A stretch of DNA of 64,000 nt from Bin18 sp965200355 (lineage in GTDB: Bacteria > Desulfobacterota > Binatia > Bin18), in NCBI GenBank assembly GCA_965200355.1, contig OZ241351.1, forward strand, positions 3,286,001 to 3,350,000. The letters run 5' to 3'. This document shows, piece after piece, positions 16,358 through 24,804 of this stretch. Position 1 is the first letter of the stretch; every line of letters begins with the position of its first letter. Below the pieces are notes generated by a model. It saw nothing but the letters and a program-made list of their open reading frames with translations. It did not search any database and was not told where the DNA came from. The translations under genes and the position numbers were made by a program.

Positions 16358-17263
16358 TCAGCCGATGACCTGCGATTCCCGCACGGCGTCAAGAATGGCC
16401 AAGCGGGTGGCTTCCGCGGCTATCGTCCCAACCAGGGTGACATCACTCCGTACCTGTCCAGCAGACACGCTGAACACCAAGTCGCCGTCCCACGGGCTAA
16501 AGGCTGGTGAAAGCGACCGGGCAAACCCCGCGGTCGCCATTTTTGCCACAATAAAAAGGGCTTCCTGGCTCAGGGCGGCATTGCTGACAACCGCGACCAG
16601 GGTGGTGTTGTTTTGGGGGAGTGAGGTTCTGGCTTCGGCGCTGCCGCGTAGCAGATGCTGTTCGATGTTCAGAAACTGCCCAGGTGCATCAACCGCGCCG
16701 GCGATGATTTTGCCGTTTTCTCTCACATCGCCAAAGGCGTTCACCGCCGCGCAGGCCAACACCTTGAGTTCACCCGCCTGGATATGCCCAACACCGAACC
16801 CCCCGGTCATGGGACGGCCGTTCTCCAGCCCCTTGCCGACCGTCGCCCCGCTGCCAACGCCGACTCTCCCGCGTGCATACTCGCTATTGGTGGCGGCTTT
16901 GCAGGCGTCATAAGCGTCCTGGGCCGCCGGATAGACCGGCTCGCCATAGGCAAGATCGAAAATACAGGCGGTTGGGACAATCGGTACAATCCGCCCTGGG
17001 GTTGCCAGTCCCCGACCCTGTTCCTGCTGATATTCCATCACGCCGGTGGAGGCTCCAAGCCCATACGCACTCCCGCCGGTAAACACCAACGCGTCAATTT
17101 CTTCAACCGAGTTGCCCAGATTGAGCGGGACAACATCCCGGGTGCCTGGGGCCGAGCCGCACAGATGATACGCACACACCACCCGCTGCGTAAAAAGGAG
17201 AACCGAAATACCCGTATTTCCCGGCAGGCTTTTATGCCCAATCAACAGATTCTCAAGATGCAC
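16358..17263 (-). CDS. P1 family peptidase (DmpA/L-aminopeptidase type)
   Basis: 301 aa. It shows the P1/S58 fold signatures: GHKSLPGNTGISVLLF near the start, DALVFTGGSAYGLGASTGVMEY (about residues 57-78), RGRVGVGSGATVGKG (about 130-145) and ACAAVNAFGDV. Family members are self-processing N-terminal-nucleophile aminopeptidases acting on small or beta/D-amino-acid peptides; some cleave 6-aminohexanoate-type amides. The start is GTG at 17263 with AGGA upstream; no ATG is available before the conserved N-terminus. No signal peptide. Substrate unknown. Confidence 0.88.
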   Translation of the reverse strand: MHLENLLIGHKSLPGNTGISVLLFTQRVVCAYHLCGSAPGTRDVVPLNLGNSVEEIDALVFTGGSAYGLGASTGVMEYQQEQGRGLATPGRIVPIVPTACIFDLAYGEPVYPAAQDAYDACKAATNSEYARGRVGVGSGATVGKGLENGRPMTGGFGVGHIQAGELKVLACAAVNAFGDVRENGKIIAGAVDAPGQFLNIEQHLLRGSAEARTSLPQNNTTLVAVVSNAALSQEALFIVAKMATAGFARSLSPAFSPWDGDLVFSVSAGQVRSDVTLVGTIAAEATRLAILDAVRESQVIG

Positions 17264-17330
17264 AACGCAAATCCTGTGTCCGACGCACCGTAACGAGCCT
17301 AGGCCAAAGGATCAAGCGTCTCTCAATAGC

Positions 17331-17953
17331 GGGCGGCATATCATACTCAGCGGGGTCAGTTGGACGACCTACGAACGCTTGTTGGCAGAGCATGAGGGCC
17401 GCCACAATCCTCGTTTTACCTATGACCGGGGAGCGTTAGAAATGATGGTCCTGTCCCTGCGGCACGAAAAAATCAAGCACATCCTCGTCATACTCGTCGA
17501 AATGATGGCTGAGATTTTCGGGAAAGATATTGAGGGCGCCGGCTCGACGACATTTCAGCGACGGGATTTAGAGAAGGGGGTTGAACCGGATGCTTGTTTT
17601 TATATGGAGCACGCGCATGAAATCAGGCAGAAAGACGCCATAGACTTAGCCCAAGACTCGGCTCCGGATTTGGTCATTGAAATCGATATCACCCATTCGT
17701 CTATGAATACGCTGCCGCTCTTGGCGAGTCTCGGTATCCCCGAGGTGGGGCGGCACGATGGTTCCACGCTCCATATTTTTACTCTGGCAGCCGGCGAGTA
17801 TAGGAAGCTGAGGAAAGCGCCATATTCCCGGCGCTTACTGCTCAGACGGTGACGCGCCTGGTTGAGGACAGCCGCACCCTCAAACGGACCGACTGGATGC
17901 GTGGGGTGCGGGAACAGGGACGGGCCCTCCTCCCTGAAACGACCCCCTCGTAG
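17331..17953 (+). pseudogene. Uma2 family (DUF820) endonuclease-like gene, frameshifted
   Basis: The Uma2 N-terminal sequence GRHIILSGVSWTTYERLLAE is encoded from about 17331, but no ATG, GTG or TTG precedes it in frame; the first possible start is TTG at 17379. The core (PRFTYDRGALEMM, VEPDACFYMEH, APDLVIEIDITHSS) is intact and carries the PD-(D/E)xK-like residues. At about 17800-17806 the frame is lost: the original frame ends at 17852 with unrelated residues, while the frame two bases on continues with FPALTAQTVTRLVEDSR and LKRTDWMR, the normal Uma2 C-terminus, to a stop at 17951-17953. A single-base deletion explains this. Uma2 proteins are frequent, poorly understood accessory proteins of soil and aquatic bacteria. 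Confidence 0.8.
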
Positions 17954-17961
17954 ACACGCAC

Positions 17962-18747
17962 TCACTTCGCCGTAAAGCCGCCGTCCACCATCAGCAAACT
18001 ACCCGTGACATAATCCGCCTCTGACGAGGCCAGGAAAATCACCGGACCAACCATGTCGGGGATCCTTCCCCAGCGACCGAGCGGGGTGAGGGCTTCGACG
18101 GTCGATTTGATGTCTTGATTTTCATGAAAGGGGCGGGTCATAGCGGTCGTCAAGAAGTTGGGGCAGATGGCGTTGACGTTAATCCCCTGTGGGCCATAGT
18201 CCACCGCGAGTTGACGGGTCAGGTTGGCTGCGGCAGCCTTGGAGGCACAGTAGGCGGGTTCTTCGGGTAAGCCGATGACTCCGGCAATCGAGACGATGTT
18301 TACGATTTTCCCTCCGTCGCCCTGCTTCAGAAACTGACGAATGGCGTGCTGACAGCCATTCCAGACGCCTTTGGCATTCACCCCCATGGTCAAATCGTAT
18401 TCTTCTTCGGTCTTTTCATGGATAGGGGCTAAACGTGTGAACACGCCGGCATTGTTGACCATGATATCAAGCCGGCCAAAGCGCTCCATCGCCTGTTGAA
18501 TGACTGCTTCGACCTCGCGGCCTTTGGTCACATCCGCCTGCACAAAGCAGGCCTGGCCACCCTGAGCCGTAATGACCTCAGCCGTCGCCCGCTGGATGTC
18601 AGCATCATAGCCCTCGGGTCGAGCGTCAGACCGGATGTCCGAGCAGACAATGCGCGCCCCCTCAGTGGCGAAGCCAATGGCAATCGCCCGCCCAATACCG
18701 GAGCTGGCGCCGGTAATCACTGCGACTTTTTCCTGCAACCGTCCCAT
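17962..18747 (-). CDS. SDR family oxidoreductase
   Basis: 261 aa from the ATG at 18747, where the usual SDR N-terminus MGRLQEKVAVITGASSGIG begins; the open frame extends to 18987 but adds non-homologous residues and enters the divergent gene. TGASSGIG, NNAG, the serine in NIVSIAG and YCASKAA (Tyr-x3-Lys) are present, and the protein ends LLMVDGGFTAK. The insert after SDIR suits an NAD(H)-dependent classical SDR. It is divergent from the MinD-like ATPase. Substrate not deducible. Confidence 0.92.
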   Translation of the reverse strand: MGRLQEKVAVITGASSGIGRAIAIGFATEGARIVCSDIRSDARPEGYDADIQRATAEVITAQGGQACFVQADVTKGREVEAVIQQAMERFGRLDIMVNNAGVFTRLAPIHEKTEEEYDLTMGVNAKGVWNGCQHAIRQFLKQGDGGKIVNIVSIAGVIGLPEEPAYCASKAAAANLTRQLAVDYGPQGINVNAICPNFLTTAMTRPFHENQDIKSTVEALTPLGRWGRIPDMVGPVIFLASSEADYVTGSLLMVDGGFTAK

Positions 18748-18862
18748 ACGTTTCTCCTGTCTCTCCGGGCTTGCGTCCTGCTCCGGTCTTATCCCTCTTC
18801 CTGGCCTGTGATACCTGTCCGTGGAAGAGAGCACAACACGCTGGACAGGGAGGCGCAGAGTC

Positions 18863-18890
18863 TCGACAATGCCGACATATCCGATATTGT
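18863..18890 (+). promoter_or_regulatory. possible promoter of the MinD-like gene
   Basis: TCGACA (18863-18868) and TATTGT (18885-18890) with a 16-base spacer, in the divergent gap 39 bases before the ATG. Modest match only. Confidence 0.3.
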
Positions 18891-18928
18891 AAGCGATTCG
18901 GAGAGCACGCCAGCCGGAGGAGACCAGC

Positions 18929-19777
18929 ATGCGAACGATTACCCTGTGTAGTGGAAAAGGTGGGGTGGGAAAGACCTTGCTGGCCACCAGCTTAAGCAGG
19001 ATTATTCAGCGGCAAGAGCGGTGTCGTATCCTCCTCGTCGATTTGGACCTGTCGGTCCGTGGCCTGACCCTGCTCGCTTTTCAAAACAAGTATGAACTTG
19101 CCCAGTTGCCATTCTCCTTGACCGAGTATTTTTATTTGGAAGAGAGAGACCAATTGGCGCTCCTGCATGAACTCCAGAAAGGACTCCCCCAGAGCAACGG
19201 CCATGCCGAGGAGCGCCATGAAACAACCGCCCAGACAACCGCGGCTCTCGCTCCTTATAAGCGCCTGGACGGGATTTTTGTCCTCCCCTCTTCGACCGAA
19301 AGCGAACGCCCCGGCTGGACGCCCGTGCCCGCCTTGGATCTCAACGAAACAATCGAGAAACTGGGCAAGCTCTACGAGTTTGCAACATCGTCATTACCCA
19401 TCGACTATCTCATTTTTGACACGCAAGCCGGGCTCGGGAGTTTGAGTTTGGCGGCCACAACCCTGAGCGATATGAACCTCATCGTGTTGGAAGAAGACGA
19501 TATCAGTTGGCGGACCGCGCTCAATACTTTCATAGAAATCTCAGCCCTCCACAAACGACTCCAGCGCAAGTCGCACAGTTATTTTTTGGCCAATAAAGTC
19601 AGCGCCAGCATGATGGACGTGGCAGATAAGCTGAAAGCTTTTTCGTTTCTCCCCCCTGTCCCATTTGATACCTGGGTGCAAAAGCTCTTTGCTCAGGCCA
19701 CGGCGACCGTACTGGAAAAGGAGTTCGATGAGAGTGATTTTATCAAGCACGTGGAGTCGCGGGTGTGCAGGAGTTAG
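18929..19777 (+). CDS. orphan MinD/ParA-like P-loop ATPase
   Basis: 282 aa. The deviant Walker A CSGKGGVGKT is at residues 7-16 with the signature lysine (Lys10) of the MinD/ParA/SIMIBI group, LLVDLDLSVRG supplies the A' motif (about 35-45), and DYLIFDTQAGLG the Walker B (about 158-169). These ATPases dimerise on ATP and position or regulate partners at membrane or nucleoid. No amphipathic MinD-type C-terminal helix is evident, and no parB, minC/E, flagellar or type-secretion partner lies near. A GGAGGAGACC ribosome site precedes the ATG. The 120-bp stretch after the stop holds nothing I recognise. Its role is unknown. Confidence 0.85.
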   Translation: MRTITLCSGKGGVGKTLLATSLSRIIQRQERCRILLVDLDLSVRGLTLLAFQNKYELAQLPFSLTEYFYLEERDQLALLHELQKGLPQSNGHAEERHETTAQTTAALAPYKRLDGIFVLPSSTESERPGWTPVPALDLNETIEKLGKLYEFATSSLPIDYLIFDTQAGLGSLSLAATTLSDMNLIVLEEDDISWRTALNTFIEISALHKRLQRKSHSYFLANKVSASMMDVADKLKAFSFLPPVPFDTWVQKLFAQATATVLEKEFDESDFIKHVESRVCRS

Positions 19778-19900
19778 CAGTCATTCTGGGCGTGCGGCAA
19801 CGGGCCAGCGTGAACAGTCTGCGGTCTTCATGGTGGCGAGGGTAGCCGGAGAGACTCCAGCCGGCAGCGTCCCGCACCGCCGGCTGACCACACGCGCGCC

Positions 19901-20899
19901 CTACTCCCGTTCCAGCCACACCTCCGGGCAGGTGACCACCCCACTCTTCTCAAAAATTGCGTCGATTGCAGCAAAATCTTCTTGCCGGATATCCCACCCC
20001 AGCGCCCCGACATTATCTTCGACCTCAGCCGCTTTGCGACAGCCAACCAGCGCGGTGCTCACCGCCGGATGCGAGAGCGTCCAACGCAGCGCAAGCTGCG
20101 GCAGGCTTTTGTGATAGCCGGCGGCCAGACCTTTCAACTCTTCCACCGCTTTCATGTTGTTGGGAAAATGCTCCGGGCCAAACATGGTCTGGAAGAGATT
20201 GATACCTCCCATTCGTCCCTGGCGCGCCCGCCAGTCTCCTGCGTCAAAGGTCATATCCGCTTGGAAGGTGCCGCTCAGCAGCCCATAGGCGAGCGAGCCA
20301 TAGGCCATGACGCCGATATTCTGCGCTCGACAGTAGGGCAGAATCTCCTGGTCCATACGCCGGTCAAACATATTCCAGCAGTATTGGGCGACATCCACGC
20401 GGCGGGTGGTCATGCTGGTTTCAATCTGCTCGCGCCGGAAGTTCGAGATACCAATAGCCCGCGCCTTGCCTTGCTGCACAATGTCGTCCAGGGCGTGCAT
20501 GGTTTCTTCAAAAGGCGTGTTCAGGTCCGGCCAGTGGACCATATAGACGTCCACATAATCGGTGTTCAGATTCTTCAGGCTTTTCTCGATTGAGGCCATG
20601 ACCCGCTCGCGGCTGCTATCTCGGTAATTCGGCGCTTCTTTGTAGCCGATACCAAACTTCGTCACGACCACCGCGTCTTGACGCCGAGCGCCAAGCGCCT
20701 TGGCCAGCGCGCGTTCCGATACGCCAAACCCATAGGCTTCGGCCGTATCAAAGCACGTAATGCCCACGTCCAAGGCGGTGTGTACTGCGGCAAGAAATTC
20801 TTGCTCTTCAATGGACCCATAGCCGCCGCCAATCTCCCAACAGCCGACGCCAAGAGCGGACACTTCGATGCCGGTTTGGCCAAAAGGACGATATTCCAT
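19901..20899 (-). CDS. aldo/keto reductase
   Basis: 332 aa, normal AKR length. The N-terminal MEYRPFGQTGIEVSALGVGC, catalytic Asp and Tyr in CFDTAEAYGFGVSE (about residues 49-62), Lys in VVTKFG and His in YMVHWPD are the full tetrad. The C-terminal NADPH-binding region (ALVGCRKAAEVEDNV) is intact. It reduces aldehydes or ketones with NADPH in the cytosol. It is the third gene of an operon after an amidase and an SDR, only 14 bases after the SDR stop, so it likely acts on the same metabolite series. Confidence 0.92.
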   Translation of the reverse strand: MEYRPFGQTGIEVSALGVGCWEIGGGYGSIEEQEFLAAVHTALDVGITCFDTAEAYGFGVSERALAKALGARRQDAVVVTKFGIGYKEAPNYRDSSRERVMASIEKSLKNLNTDYVDVYMVHWPDLNTPFEETMHALDDIVQQGKARAIGISNFRREQIETSMTTRRVDVAQYCWNMFDRRMDQEILPYCRAQNIGVMAYGSLAYGLLSGTFQADMTFDAGDWRARQGRMGGINLFQTMFGPEHFPNNMKAVEELKGLAAGYHKSLPQLALRWTLSHPAVSTALVGCRKAAEVEDNVGALGWDIRQEDFAAIDAIFEKSGVVTCPEVWLERE

Positions 20900-20913
20900 G
20901 CGCGCGTCTCCCT

Positions 20914-21735
20914 CTAGTGTAGTTCGATGCCCCCATCGACGTTGATGGCCTGTCCGGTCACGTTCTCGGCGCCGGCGAGATACACGGCCAGTTGCCCAAT
21001 ATCGTCCGGCGTTTGGGGCCGGCCCTGGGGAATCACGTTTTTGACCCAGCGTTGCCAGGCGTCCTCTTTGGATTCATCCGGTTGTTTGAGCGACTCGGCC
21101 AGGTATTCCCACATCTGGGTGCGCAAAATGCCCGGACAAATGGCGTTGACGCGGATATGGGCCTGGGCCAGCTCTTTGGCCAGCGAATTGGTAAAGCCGA
21201 CCACCGCAAATTTCGAGGCGCAGTAGTGCGCCAGACCGCCAAAGCCGCTCTTTCCGGCGATTGAGGCGATGTTAATAATCAGACCTCCGCCCCGGTTTTT
21301 GAGAGCGGGAATCGCGGCCTGACAAGACAGAAAGACCCCTTTGGCATTGACCCCAAAGGTCAGGTCCCAGGCTTCTTCGGACATGTCTTCGACTTTCACC
21401 ATATTCACCACACCGGCGTTACAGACCATGATGTCGAGACCACCCAACGCGCCCGTGGTCTCCTCGACCATACGCAGCGTGTCGTTTTTCTGCGTTACGT
21501 CGGCCTGAATCGCGACGGAACGCCGCCCGAGGGCGATGATTTCTTCCGCGGTGCGTTGCGCCTGCGTAAATCCACCGACCGCGGTCGCGCCGTATTGCTG
21601 AGCCGAACTCGCCAGGGTCTCAATATCCGACACGGCCACATCGGCTCCGGCGTTTGCGAGGGCCAGGGCGATGCCACGCCCTATCCCTCGCGCGCCACCC
21701 GTGACCAGGGCTACTTTTCCATCCAGTTGTGCCAT
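20914..21735 (-). CDS. SDR family oxidoreductase
   Basis: 273 aa from the ATG at 21735 (MAQLDGKVALVTGGARGIG). TGGARGIG, NAG, the serine in INIASIAGKSG and YCASKFA (Tyr-x3-Lys) are present. An insertion of about 17 residues after SDIETLASS (QQYGATAVGGFTQA) is found in the mycofactocin-like or long-loop SDRs. C-terminal INVDGGIELH is typical. The gene starts 23 bases after the amidase stop and ends 14 bases before the aldo/keto reductase, forming a three-gene operon. Confidence 0.92.
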   Translation of the reverse strand: MAQLDGKVALVTGGARGIGRGIALALANAGADVAVSDIETLASSAQQYGATAVGGFTQAQRTAEEIIALGRRSVAIQADVTQKNDTLRMVEETTGALGGLDIMVCNAGVVNMVKVEDMSEEAWDLTFGVNAKGVFLSCQAAIPALKNRGGGLIINIASIAGKSGFGGLAHYCASKFAVVGFTNSLAKELAQAHIRVNAICPGILRTQMWEYLAESLKQPDESKEDAWQRWVKNVIPQGRPQTPDDIGQLAVYLAGAENVTGQAINVDGGIELH

Positions 21736-21758
21736 ACGTCTTCCTTTCTCTGTCTGCT

Positions 21759-23207
21759 TTAGAAACCGGTCGGGCGCGGACACCCGCCCATCATGTCAAA
21801 GAGATGTTTCGCCACGTGCAAAGTCGTGCGGTCTTCAAGATACGGGCCGACGATCTGGATACCAACCGGCAAGCCATTATCGAGTTGTCCGACTGGAATC
21901 ACCGTGGCCGGCAGCAGGCAGGCGCCGGCCGGTGCCATCCAGGTCACCAAATCCCAATACGGGCGCTGCTGCCCGCCAACCAGGGCCGTCCGTCCGGCTT
22001 GGGGCTCGGAGTGGTCATGTCTAATCGCCGGGCACGGCATCACCGGCAGCAGTATCACATCCCAATCCTGGAAAAACTCTTCCCAGCGTTTCCGCATCTG
22101 CATCCGGCGTTCATTATAGCTCAGCCACTCGCGATGCCGCATGGCAAACAGCCGCCGGGTCTGGTCCGTTGAGGTGGTGCCGCTTGCCTGGGCGTACTGT
22201 TCGATTTTGTCCCGCGAGGCCCCCCCGGACAGGGCGGACTGTAAGAGAGCCATAAAGGTCGCCGCAACTTTTTCCAAACTGAATTCAGGCCGCGCGTCCG
22301 CACTCACCCTCGCGCCCGCCTGCGCCAGCGCGCCGGCAGCGTTTTCCAGCAGAGTGCGGACAGCCGGCTCGACCGGACAGCGGGGGTCGTCCAGCCAGGT
22401 CGCAACGCGGTAGTCCTTGAGCGCCTGTTGGCGTGGAGCCGGCAGATCCAAACGCCACGCCGGTTGCTCCCAGCGATTGGGGCCGGCCATGATATCGAGC
22501 CCTAATTCCAGGTCTTCGACATTCCGGGCCATAGGCCCGGCAACCGCCAGGTCGGCCAGCGTCAGGGTTCCCGGCGGGCCCGGAATCTGCCCGTGGGCCG
22601 GCACGACGCCATAGCTCGGTTTGTGACCAGTGACACCCGACATATGGGAGGGCAGGCGAATCGAGCCGCCGATATCACTGCCCAACTCCAACGGCGTGAA
22701 GCCACAGGCCAGAGCCGCCCCCGAGCCCCCGGACGAGCCGCCCGGCGTCCGCGTGGTATCGTATGGATTATTCGTCGTCCCAAAAATCTCGTTATAGCTC
22801 TGCAAGTCGCCGGCGTAGATCGGCAGATTGGTCTTACCGTAGATAATGGCCCCGGCGGCGCGCAGCCGGGCTACCGGCCAGGCGTCTTCCTCGGGGATGA
22901 AGTCCTTGAGTTCCGGCGCCCCCGATGTCGTCCGCATCCCTTTGGTTTGATACGAATCCTTGATCGTTATCGGCACGCCGTGCAGCGGGCCACGTGATAC
23001 GCCTCGGGCCAAATCCGCATCCGCGGCAGCGGCCTCCGCACGCGCCCGTTCCGCATCAATCGTCACCACGCTGTTAATGGTCTTATCCAGCGCTTCGACC
23101 CGGGCGAGAAAATAGTCAACGGCTTCACGGCTCGAGAGTTCCTTCCTTTGAATCATCGCCGCGACTTCCGCGGCCGTTGCATAGGCAAGGCGAGACAGAT
23201 CAGACAT
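21759..23207 (-). CDS. amidase (amidase signature family)
   Basis: 482 aa from the ATG at 23207, which follows GAAGGAGGGAGCC; the frame is open further upstream but without homology. The amidase signature Ser-cisSer-Lys triad is visible: Lys in ITIKDSYQTKG (about residue 76) and the TRTPGGSSGGSGAALACG core (about 145-162). GSDIGGSIRLPSHMSGV follows. Members hydrolyse aliphatic or aryl amides, and homologues include GatA, but no gatB/gatC is adjacent, so a catabolic amidase is more likely. First gene of the amidase-SDR-aldo/keto reductase operon and divergent from a hydratase-like gene. Confidence 0.92.
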   Translation of the reverse strand: MSDLSRLAYATAAEVAAMIQRKELSSREAVDYFLARVEALDKTINSVVTIDAERARAEAAAADADLARGVSRGPLHGVPITIKDSYQTKGMRTTSGAPELKDFIPEEDAWPVARLRAAGAIIYGKTNLPIYAGDLQSYNEIFGTTNNPYDTTRTPGGSSGGSGAALACGFTPLELGSDIGGSIRLPSHMSGVTGHKPSYGVVPAHGQIPGPPGTLTLADLAVAGPMARNVEDLELGLDIMAGPNRWEQPAWRLDLPAPRQQALKDYRVATWLDDPRCPVEPAVRTLLENAAGALAQAGARVSADARPEFSLEKVAATFMALLQSALSGGASRDKIEQYAQASGTTSTDQTRRLFAMRHREWLSYNERRMQMRKRWEEFFQDWDVILLPVMPCPAIRHDHSEPQAGRTALVGGQQRPYWDLVTWMAPAGACLLPATVIPVGQLDNGLPVGIQIVGPYLEDRTTLHVAKHLFDMMGGCPRPTGF

Positions 23208-23357
23208 GGCTCCCTCCTTCTTCAGACTGCCGTTTACGGGTGGCTTGTGCTCAGCCGCATCTTGCCACGCGCCCAACGTGGACACAAGCTGATGGAGGTG
23301 CTACGCTCGGCCAGCTCGGACGAACAGCCCCCGCCCGCTCTTGGCACAGGAGGCCAT

Positions 23358-24119
23358 ATGACCGCGCCACCAGAGACCCTTATAGACACCCTCTACCACG
23401 CCCGCCGAGACGGAACTCCTGCTCGCGTTGACCCCGCCCCTGCGGATTTGGACGAAGCGCTGGCGGTCCAACTCGGTGTCCTTCAGCGCTTTGAGACCAC
23501 AGGAGAACACCTTGGCGGCTGGAAGGTCGGGCTGACCTCGGGAAAAGCCCGCGACCGCATGGGCAAAGACGTGCGGCCGTTTGGTTATATCCTCCAGAAC
23601 CGGGTCTTTGCGTCCGCCGCGGCCCTGCCCGTCTCTCCGATTCAGCGGTGCCATATTGAGCCTGAAATGTGTCTGATAGTCGGCTCAGCCTTGCGCGGCC
23701 AGGACGTCGGTCGCGAACAGGCCAAAGCCGCGGTGCGGGCCGTTACGCCAGCGTTTGAGATCAACGAGTTTCGCGTCCAGCTCGAGCAGGGGCCTCTGTC
23801 CCTGGTGGCCGACGGCTTGGCCCAATGGGGCATAGTGGTTGGACCGGAAGCACCGGTCCGAGACGGACTGCTCGATACCACGGTGACGTTTTCACACAAC
23901 GGTCAGGTGGTCGAGACCCACACGCCGGAGACAACCATAATGGATGATCCCTACCTGTCCCTCTCCCGCTTGTGCCGCCACCTGCATCCATTCGGTTTGG
24001 GCTTGGAGCCGGGCCAGCCCGTCATTACCGGCGCATATTGTCACCACGCGGTCACGCAACCGGGGAGCTATCAGGCCGATTTTTCTGGGGTGGGCAGCGT
24101 GTCGGTCCAGTTTTGCTGA
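23358..24119 (+). CDS. 2-keto-4-pentenoate hydratase / 2-oxo-hepta-3-ene-dioate hydratase-like (FAH superfamily)
   Basis: 253 aa from the ATG at 23358, preceded by CACAGGAGG. The order of segments (GWKVGLTSGKARDRMG at about 53-68, the metal-binding HIEPEMCLIVG at about 98, ALEI/TPAFEINEFR at about 125, and the C-terminal AGQPVITGAYCHHAV-type loop) matches the MhpD/TesE hydratase-decarboxylase family used in meta-cleavage of aromatics. It adds water to 2-hydroxy-alkadienoates or decarboxylates 4-oxalocrotonate. It is divergent from the amidase operon. The nearest ring-cleavage candidate is the VOC protein 5 kb away. Confidence 0.88.
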   Translation: MTAPPETLIDTLYHARRDGTPARVDPAPADLDEALAVQLGVLQRFETTGEHLGGWKVGLTSGKARDRMGKDVRPFGYILQNRVFASAAALPVSPIQRCHIEPEMCLIVGSALRGQDVGREQAKAAVRAVTPAFEINEFRVQLEQGPLSLVADGLAQWGIVVGPEAPVRDGLLDTTVTFSHNGQVVETHTPETTIMDDPYLSLSRLCRHLHPFGLGLEPGQPVITGAYCHHAVTQPGSYQADFSGVGSVSVQFC

Positions 24120-24225
24120 GCAGGCTGGCGACGGACGCCTCGTCTCATTGACGCAAATTCTATAGGCTGCCCAGGACGGCACTCGCCAGGGCGAGAATCC
24201 AGATACTTGAGAAGGAGAGCCGCAG

Positions 24226-24753
24226 ATGAGCGAACACACCAACCCACGGGTATTCTTTGACATCACCATTGGAGAGAGCGCAGCCGGCCGGATCGTTTTT
24301 GAACTCAGAGCCGATGTCGTCCCCGAAACCGCGGAAAATTTCCGGGCGCTGTGTACCGGCGAGAAAGGGAGCGGCCAGTCCGGCAAGCCCTTGCACTATA
24401 AAGGTTCCGTATTTCACCGCATCATTCCCGACTTCATGTGTCAGGGGGGAGACTTTACCAACGGCAACGGCACCGGGGGAGAGTCCATCTACGGTTCCAA
24501 GTTTGCTGACGAGAATTTTCAACTCAAGCATACCGACCCTGGTTTGCTCAGCATGGCCAACGCCGGTCCGGGCACGAACGGCTCCCAATTCTTTATCACA
24601 ACCACCCAGACCCCGTGGCTGAACGGCAAACACGTCGTGTTTGGCAGTGTGGTCGAAGGCATGGATGTGGTCCGGGCCATGGAGGCCCAGGGCAGTCAGA
24701 GCGGGCGGACCAAGCAGCGGATTGTGATTGCCGACTGTGGTCAGATCGACTAG
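24226..24753 (+). CDS. cyclophilin-type peptidylprolyl isomerase (cytosolic, eukaryote-like)
   Basis: 175 aa, single cyclophilin domain without signal peptide. Catalytic Arg sits in VFHRIIPDFMCQGGDF, followed by NGSQFFIT and PWLNGKHVVFG, the last including the cyclosporin-contact Trp of human CypA. It also has the FRALCTGEKG..SGKPLHYKGS segment typical of eukaryotic cyclophilins and lacking in most short bacterial PpiA/PpiB. The leader has GAAGGAGAG before the ATG. It catalyses cis-trans isomerisation of prolyl bonds. Compare the lipoprotein cyclophilin at 34.5 kb, which is of the short bacterial type. Confidence 0.95.
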   Translation: MSEHTNPRVFFDITIGESAAGRIVFELRADVVPETAENFRALCTGEKGSGQSGKPLHYKGSVFHRIIPDFMCQGGDFTNGNGTGGESIYGSKFADENFQLKHTDPGLLSMANAGPGTNGSQFFITTTQTPWLNGKHVVFGSVVEGMDVVRAMEAQGSQSGRTKQRIVIADCGQID

Positions 24754-24804
24754 AGGACGGTGCAAGCCAGACCGGCGAGCAGCGGCGTATGACGCAAAGG
24801 GGAG

